The translations under genes and the position numbers were made by a program. Shown one piece after another: positions 32,860 to 37,020 of a stretch of DNA of 37,020 nt. How positions within the stretch are numbered: the stretch's first letter is position 1; every line of letters starts with the position of its first letter. Source of the DNA: Betaproteobacteria bacterium (GTDB taxonomy: Bacteria > Pseudomonadota > Gammaproteobacteria > Burkholderiales > SHXO01); assembly GCA_025356655.1 (NCBI GenBank), contig JANXRW010000095.1:1-37020 (forward strand). Direction: 5' to 3'. Below the pieces are notes generated by a model that was given only the letters and a program-made list of their open reading frames with translations, was not told the DNA's origin and did no database searches.

Positions 32860-33141
32860 ATGACCATGCATATCAATCTGTCCCCTGAGATGGAAGGCTA
32901 CATCAAGGCCAAGGTCGGCAGCGGCTTTTACGGCAACGCCACCGAGGTCATCCGGGATGCCATCCGGCGCATGCAGGCTGACGAGGACCGCGGCGCAACC
33001 CTGCGCGCCTCCGCGAGCGCACAAGCCGCGCAAGAAGAAGGCGAGCGCTTCGTGGGTGAATTGCGCGCGAAGATCCAGGGCAGCCGGCGCCGCACTGCGG
33101 ACGAAACCGTAGGCTTGGCTCACCCCGACATCCTTTCCTGA
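32860..33141 (+). CDS. parD: ParD-type ribbon-helix-helix antitoxin, apparently orphan
   Basis: The 93-residue product begins MTMHINLSPEMEGYIKAKVG and continues YGNATEVIRDAIRRMQADE, the ribbon-helix-helix DNA-binding fold of ParD antitoxins, followed by a helical toxin-binding tail (about 45-80). ATG 32860 has GAGGG at good spacing; ATG 32839 would add seven residues. ParD proteins repress their own promoter and neutralise a ParE ribonuclease-fold gyrase poison encoded immediately downstream. Here the next 186 bp contain no ParE frame; a methyltransferase follows. It may be a solitary remnant or a repurposed regulator. Confidence 0.82.
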   Translation: MTMHINLSPEMEGYIKAKVGSGFYGNATEVIRDAIRRMQADEDRGATLRASASAQAAQEEGERFVGELRAKIQGSRRRTADETVGLAHPDILS

Positions 33142-33327
33142 GAAGCGGCGCCGCTCTCCCCGCTGAGCCTCCCCATCTCCCCGGGGGCGAGCTCGCGCGC
33201 TTGGGGGATATTTCCGACGCGCGCGTTTGCCCCGGCGCCGCTATGATGTCCCCTTGGGCGCACGCCTTGGCCATCGCCATCCGGAGCAAGGCTAGGTGTT
33301 CGGATTTCCGGGCCGCTGGAGCGGGTG

Positions 33328-34131
33328 ATGACAGACTTTTCGGCGGTGAAATCCCGCCAGCAGGGCATGTGGGCGACCGGGGACTTCGCGATGATCGGCT
33401 GGCACACGGTGTTCCCTGGGGAACTGCTGTGCGAAGCCGTGGACCTTCGCGCCGGGCAACGCGTGCTGGACTTGGCCACGGGCAGCGGCAATACGGCCCT
33501 GGCTGCGGCCCGGCGCAACTGTGAGGCAGTCGGCATCGACTACGTGCCTGCGTTGATCGAACGGGCCCGGGAGCGCGCGCGGGCGGAACGCTTACCTGCC
33601 CAGTTCGAGGTGGGTGACTGCGAGGAGATCCCGTTCCCCGATTCGAGCTTCGATGTCGTGCTCTCGGTCTACGGGAGCATGTTCGCCCCGCGGCCCGAGC
33701 AGGCAGCCAACGAGATGCTGCGGGTATGCCGGCCGGGCGGTCAGGTCGGCATGACCAACTGGACTCCCGCCGGATTCTGGGGTCAAACCTTCCAGTTGCA
33801 GGCGCGCTATAACCCTCCGCCCGCGGGGTTGCGCCCACCTACGGAATGGGGAACGGAGGAGCGCCTGCACCAACTCTTCGGTGATCGGCTGGGCCCGCTC
33901 CAGGTTACCCAGCGTAGCGCATCTTTCCGGTTCCGAAGTAATGAGCATTGGATGGATGTCTTTAGCTCATTTTTTGGGCCGATTATGACGACACTGGCGA
34001 GCCTCGATGTGCCGCGACGGGTGGCCTACCGCCGGGAATTGGACGGGATACTGAGCCGTTTCAACCGGGCCACGGATGGAAGCCTCGTGGTCTGCGCGGA
34101 CTATCTGGAAGTGGTAGGAACGAAACAGTAG
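33328..34131 (+). CDS. Class I SAM-dependent methyltransferase
   Basis: The 267-residue enzyme has SAM motif I VLDLATGSGNTALAA (46-60), the acidic motif II end GIDY, and motif IV-like FPDSSFDVVLSVYGSMF, the pattern of UbiE/Methyltransf_11 proteins. An N-terminal QQGMWATGDFAMIGWHTVFP segment is typical of a subgroup acting on small molecules or other unknown substrates. GGAGC lies upstream of ATG 33328. It is convergent with the DUF1330-like gene. Nothing nearby reveals the methyl acceptor. Confidence 0.9.
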   Translation: MTDFSAVKSRQQGMWATGDFAMIGWHTVFPGELLCEAVDLRAGQRVLDLATGSGNTALAAARRNCEAVGIDYVPALIERARERARAERLPAQFEVGDCEEIPFPDSSFDVVLSVYGSMFAPRPEQAANEMLRVCRPGGQVGMTNWTPAGFWGQTFQLQARYNPPPAGLRPPTEWGTEERLHQLFGDRLGPLQVTQRSASFRFRSNEHWMDVFSSFFGPIMTTLASLDVPRRVAYRRELDGILSRFNRATDGSLVVCADYLEVVGTKQ

Positions 34132-34147
34132 GCGGGCGCCCCCGGCG

Positions 34148-34429
34148 CTATTCGAAGGCCAGCAGCACCATATCGGCCGCGGCCTCGCGGAGCGCAATCA
34201 GGTCCTGGTAGGCCGTGGAGGCATGCCATCCCAGGAGGGATTCCCGGTCGGGGAACGCAATCACGACGGTTGCGTCGAATCGGTGCTCGCCGGAGAGCAC
34301 CGCTATGCACTGGCCGCGCAGCAACACCCGCCCCCCAAAAGGCGCCAGGGTTGCCGGCAGGAGCGATCGGTATTGCTCCCATTTCGCCGGGTCGCGCACT
34401 TTCAGGTGGCCAATCACGTGGCAGGTCAT
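34148..34429 (-). CDS. DUF1330-family small protein
   Basis: The 93-residue protein reads MTCHVIGHLKVRDPAKWEQY at the start and FDATVVIAFPDRESLLGWH in the middle, matching the DUF1330 ferredoxin-like (dimeric alpha-beta barrel) fold. Function is unknown across the family. The end lies 16 bp from the convergent methyltransferase stop. Confidence 0.85.
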   Translation of the reverse strand: MTCHVIGHLKVRDPAKWEQYRSLLPATLAPFGGRVLLRGQCIAVLSGEHRFDATVVIAFPDRESLLGWHASTAYQDLIALREAAADMVLLAFE

Positions 34430-34489
34430 GGGAGGAGCCTAGCAGAGTGGTTGCCGGCGGTACCGGAGGGAGTGCGCAAGGCATGCGTC

Positions 34490-34534
34490 GGGCAAAAAAG
34501 AAAAGGGGCAGCGCGAGGAGGAGTACGCTGCCCC
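34490..34534 (-). terminator. Strong intrinsic terminator on the minus strand, no matching gene
   Basis: On the minus strand GGGGCAGCG (34534-34526) pairs perfectly with CGCTGCCCC (34513-34505) around a 12-nt loop and is followed by TTTTCTTTTTT, a textbook intrinsic terminator. The nearest minus-strand gene upstream of it is absent; the DUF1330 gene begins downstream of it. On the plus strand the loop contains GAGGAGGAG, a Shine-Dalgarno-like run. It may end an antisense or small RNA. The surrounding region 34430-34727 has no other gene I can support. Confidence 0.65.
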
Positions 34535-34727
34535 AAAGTCCCTCAAGGGGGAGGAGATGGTATGGCTATCGACGCTCCCCGGAGATACTTTAGGGCTCTC
34601 GACACGGTTTTTTGTCCCTTGCCGGCGGCATGCCGCTCCCGCCAGCCTTACCCCTTCCAGCAGTTGCCGGCCTTTCGCTATGCTCCGCCCTGCCGCTGCC
34701 AGCAGCCGTCATCCTGAGGAGCACCGC

Positions 34728-35957
34728 ATGTCCAGCCCAAGCTTCGATTTCGCCCCTCTCCTCCACCACAGCCTTCCCGCTCCGGCTGCTGCGTGGACAG
34801 GCTTCCCCGCCTTCAACTTCGTCGGCGGACACAATGACGCCGACAGTATTCCCGTCGCCGATCTGCTGAGTGCTGCCGGGCGCGTGATCGCCCGCGAAGG
34901 CTCCACCTTGGCCACCTACGGATTGTCCAGCGGCCCTCTGGGCTACGCCCCACTGCGCGCATTCATCGCCGCCAAACTCGCCGCCGACGCTAGCGTCAAG
35001 TGCTCCGCCGAGGAGGTACTGATCACCTCGGGCTCACTGCAGGGGTTGGATCTGGTGAACCGTATCCTGCTTAACCCGGGGGACACGGTTATCGTCGAAC
35101 AGGCCAGCTACGGCGGCGCCCTTAACCGCCTGCGCGGCCTGGGGGTGAAGTTCCAGGGGGTGCCGCTCGATCACGACGGACTGCGGGCCGACGCCCTGCG
35201 CTCCACCCTGGAGGCGCTGCGTGCCCGGGGCGTGCGGCCCAAGTACATCTACTGCATCCCGACGGTGCAGAACCCCACCGCGACGGTGATGAGCGAGGCG
35301 CGGCGGCGCGAGATCCTGGACCTCTCCGAGCACTTCGGTGTGCCGGTCTTCGAGGACGAGTGCTACGCCGACTTGACTTGGTCGGGAGCGCGGCCGCCCG
35401 CCATGAGGGCAATGGCGGGGGCTGAGCGCGTAATCCACATCGGCTCATTCTCCAAATCGGTGGCCCCTGCTCTACGTCTGGGCTACCTCGTGGCCGACTG
35501 GCCCGTCATGAGCCGCATCCTCAGCGTGAAAAACGATGGCGGCGCCGGTGCGCTGGACCAGATGATTCTGGGAGAATATTGCTTGGCGCATTTCAACGCC
35601 CACCTCCCGCGGCTGCGCGCCACCTTGCGCGCCAAGCTGGACTGCCTGCAGGACTCGCTGCGCGAAGCGTTTGGCGACCAGGCGCAGTTCGACGACCCCG
35701 CCGGGGGCATCTTCCAGTGGGTGACGTTGCCCGAGGCCGTGGACACCAGCCGCCTCGCCCAGGTCGCACTGCAGTCCGGCGTGGCGATCAACCCGGGGGC
35801 GGAGTGGACCAGCGACGGTGACAGCGGCCGCCACCGACTTCGGTTGTGCTTCGCCCACCCCTCCAAGGAGACGATCCGCGAGGGCGTGTTGCGCTTAGCG
35901 GAGATATGCCGCCGGGAGTTCGGCCTGCCTCACCAGGCGACCCCGAAACACCGCTAA
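34728..35957 (+). CDS. PLP-dependent fold-type I aminotransferase
   Basis: The 409-residue enzyme shows TYGLSSGPLGYAPLRAFIA (substrate-site start), PTVQNPTATVMS, the cofactor Asp in VFEDECYADL (D210), the Schiff-base lysine K243 in GSFSKSVAPALRLGYL and the Arg downstream, as in LysN/2-aminoadipate and related MocR-like aminotransferases without the GntR domain. ATG 34728 has GAGGAG seven bases upstream; the frame is open further upstream but loses family resemblance. The preferred amino acid is unknown; 2-aminoadipate, branched-chain and aromatic substrates occur in this group. Confidence 0.92.
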   Translation: MSSPSFDFAPLLHHSLPAPAAAWTGFPAFNFVGGHNDADSIPVADLLSAAGRVIAREGSTLATYGLSSGPLGYAPLRAFIAAKLAADASVKCSAEEVLITSGSLQGLDLVNRILLNPGDTVIVEQASYGGALNRLRGLGVKFQGVPLDHDGLRADALRSTLEALRARGVRPKYIYCIPTVQNPTATVMSEARRREILDLSEHFGVPVFEDECYADLTWSGARPPAMRAMAGAERVIHIGSFSKSVAPALRLGYLVADWPVMSRILSVKNDGGAGALDQMILGEYCLAHFNAHLPRLRATLRAKLDCLQDSLREAFGDQAQFDDPAGGIFQWVTLPEAVDTSRLAQVALQSGVAINPGAEWTSDGDSGRHRLRLCFAHPSKETIREGVLRLAEICRREFGLPHQATPKHR

Positions 35958-35974
35958 TTGCGACCGCCCAGGCT

Positions 35975-36002
35975 TGACTACTAGGGAACCCGTGACACAA
36001 TG
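35975..36002 (+). promoter_or_regulatory. Possible sigma70 promoter for the GlcG-like gene
   Basis: TTGACT (35975-35980) and CACAAT (35997-36002) are spaced by 16 bp, giving five and four consensus matches. It lies 84 bp before the ATG at 36086. Short inverted repeats (CGGGT-CGA-ACCCG nearby) could bind a regulator. The call is tentative. Confidence 0.4.
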
Positions 36003-36085
36003 CCGTGGTGTCGCCGGGTCGAACCCGCTTGGCATAGCCGGGTCTACGGGCGGCACAGAGCCATTAAACTTCTAGGAGACAGACA

Positions 36086-36580
36086 ATGCGCATCATCAAC
36101 GCTGGACTAGCTGCCCGAGTGGCGGGGGCCTTCTTGGCGCTGGGACTTTCCGGTGCCGCGAACGCCTTGGACACGAAACTCACGCTGAGCCTCGATGTCG
36201 CTGAAAAAATGGCAGTGGCTTGCGACCATTACGCCGCCTCCAAGGGCTGGAAAATGAACATCGCCGTACTCGACGAGGGCGGCGGACTGCTCTACTTCCG
36301 CCGCAATCCCGCAGCGTTCCGCGGCAGCGTGGACATCTCCATCAACAAAGCCTGGACGGCGACTCAGTTCGGCTTCCCCTCGCGGTTTTTTGGTAGCGCC
36401 ATCATCAAGATGGCACCGGGCATCGAGCTCACCCCGCGCCTGATCGTATTCCCCGGTGGCCTGCCCATCAAGGCCGGAGACACCCTGCTAGGCGGTATCG
36501 GCGTGAGCGGGGCCTCGGGAGATCAGGATGAGGAGTGTGCCCAGGCCGGCCTGGACGCCGTCAAAGACCTACTGAAGTAA
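36086..36580 (+). CDS. Exported GlcG/HbpS-family (DUF336) protein
   Basis: The 164-residue protein has a signal peptide (VAGAFLALGLSGAANA, cleaved near 27) and a GlcG/HbpS domain: LTLSLDVAEKMAVACDHYA, MNIAVLDEGGGLLYFRR, and FPGGLPIKAGDTLLGGIGVSG, the conserved C-terminal loop. Members bind haem or act as accessory proteins beside oxidoreductases and glycolate-pathway genes. AGGAGA lies before ATG 36086. Its target here is unclear; the nearest oxidoreductase system is the molybdenum hydroxylase, 4 kb away. Confidence 0.88.
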   Translation: MRIINAGLAARVAGAFLALGLSGAANALDTKLTLSLDVAEKMAVACDHYAASKGWKMNIAVLDEGGGLLYFRRNPAAFRGSVDISINKAWTATQFGFPSRFFGSAIIKMAPGIELTPRLIVFPGGLPIKAGDTLLGGIGVSGASGDQDEECAQAGLDAVKDLLK

Positions 36581-36692
36581 GGCCCTCGGGTTGCGCGTCC
36601 AGGCTGGCCTGGGCGCGGAGTGCTCCGATCGCGGCAAGCGGCCGGGCTTGGCTGGCAGCGCGCCGGCCGCTTCGATGCTCGCCGGGGCTGCC

Positions 36693-36910
36693 TCAGAAGG
36701 TGCCCAGTGCGTTGATGAACCACCCGTGGCGCGGAACGACAGATCGGTCAGGTTGTCGGAGAAGCGGGTGAAGTTATAGCCAAGGCCCATTTTCACGTGC
36801 GCGTCGAATTGCCGGTAAACGGCCACCAGGAAGCCCGCACGGGAGTCCTCGGCGGCGAGACTGCGCAGTTGCCGCGCTTCGAGCAGGACTAAAGTGGACC
36901 CGGCTGTCAA
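36693..36910 (-). pseudogene. C-terminal remnant of an outer-membrane beta-barrel protein
   Basis: Reading down from about 36900, the minus strand gives LRSLAAEDSRAGFLVAVYRQ then MGLGYNFTRFSDNLTDLSFR and ATG, and after a one-base frameshift near 36720 the natural end WFINALGTF and a stop at 36693-36695. This is the final two strands and terminal Phe of a barrel found in large gammaproteobacterial surface proteins, as the GYNFTDFSDDLTDLS pattern. The N-terminal part is missing: the frame closes a few codons upstream of LEARQ. It should be non-functional. Confidence 0.7.
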
Positions 36911-36947
36911 GACACTATTTCATTAGGTTTAAGTTGCACATGTGACT

Positions 36948-37020
36948 TCAGTCGCAGCTGGACGGCGCTGCCCCGGTGTTGCAGTTGACGTGGCCGTTGA
37001 TGTGGCCGTGGCCGTTGATG
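36948..37020 (-). CDS. C-terminal end of a Gly/His/Asn-repeat protein (partial)
   Basis: The minus-strand frame entering at 37019 reads INGHGHINGHVNC and ends PSSCD before TGA at 36948-36950. It consists of a six-residue repeat encoded by an 18-bp period (36990-37007 and 37008-37020) followed by a short Cys-containing tail. Most of the gene lies outside the window, so the family is unknown and the frame itself is only a candidate. The repeat could be longer beyond the edge. Confidence 0.4.
   Translation of the reverse strand, partial: INGHGHINGHVNCNTGAAPSSCD

Noticed and set aside
32730..32888. 52-codon frame before the ParD gene as a toxin or leader peptide
   Set aside because: No family resemblance, overlaps the antitoxin start in another frame, and lacks a convincing ribosome site.
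34483..34593. 36-codon very basic frame (MRRAKKKRGSARR start) with GGAGGGAG upstream
   Set aside because: The basic stretch is simply the A-rich terminator tail and hairpin read as codons; no independent support.

Overview
The window is about 37 kb of high-GC DNA with the gene density, short intergenic gaps and protein families of a pseudomonadotan (proteobacterial) chromosome. A gammaproteobacterium or close relative fits best: there are Spy/CpxP-, DUF3300- and GlcG-type exported proteins, a lipoprotein, Tat signals and the end of an outer-membrane barrel. No rRNA, tRNA, CRISPR array or replication origin was recognised. It reads as an accessory catabolic and stress region with several broken genes, not as a core-gene block.

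Left edge (1-1298): the last codons of an ISL3-family transposase abut a wrecked AAA (AAA_15-type) ATPase gene on the minus strand that carries two frameshifts, an in-frame stop and a lost start codon. Next come a radical-SAM/SPASM protein with a helical N-terminus (1299-2444) and a His/Met-rich periplasmic Spy-like protein (2624-3199).

DNA-damage block (3272-8850): a LexA-family self-cleaving repressor gene is preceded by a promoter whose -35/-10 spacer is filled by a perfect 16-bp palindrome; a second, near-identical box lies just before the start codon. Downstream in the same direction are a MrfA-type DExH helicase with the C-terminal four-cysteine DUF1998/MZB domain, an overlapping MrfB-type DnaQ-fold exonuclease, and an Fsr-type MFS drug exporter. 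MrfAB is the mitomycin-lesion repair pair known from Bacillus subtilis. Here it appears as an apparently damage-inducible repair (and perhaps efflux) operon.

Small-molecule catabolism block (8868-17628): a beta-hydroxyacid dehydrogenase, a frameshifted and truncated hydratase pseudogene, an enolase-superfamily enzyme (MR/MLE), a cytosine-deaminase-like amidohydrolase, a Tat-exported NHL-repeat protein, a short-chain dehydrogenase that has lost two of its four catalytic residues, a DUF3300 protein with low-complexity tail, and a lipoprotein alpha/beta hydrolase with Asp in the nucleophile position.

Molybdenum-hydroxylase block (18112-32539): a MoxR AAA+ ATPase (CoxD-like), an exported amidohydrolase and a VWA protein (CoxE-like), then a LysR regulator. 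Convergent to these is a tightly packed eight-gene minus-strand operon (31668 to 22198): a PotD/B/C/A-type ABC importer, CoxS/CoxL/CoxM-type molybdenum hydroxylase subunits and an amidase, with three junctions overlapping by 1-4 nt. CoxL carries the form II signature AYRGAGR, so the substrate is probably an organic heterocycle or similar compound, not CO. A CoxG-like membrane-anchored SRPBCC protein is divergent from the operon. The likely joint role is uptake, hydroxylation and amide hydrolysis of an organic nitrogen compound; the substrate is unknown.

Right edge (32540-37020): an orphan ParD-type antitoxin, a SAM methyltransferase, a DUF1330-like protein, a strong minus-strand intrinsic terminator with no obvious gene to serve, a PLP aminotransferase, an exported GlcG/HbpS-like protein, a frameshifted remnant of an outer-membrane beta-barrel, and the end of a Gly/His/Asn-repeat reading frame running off the window.
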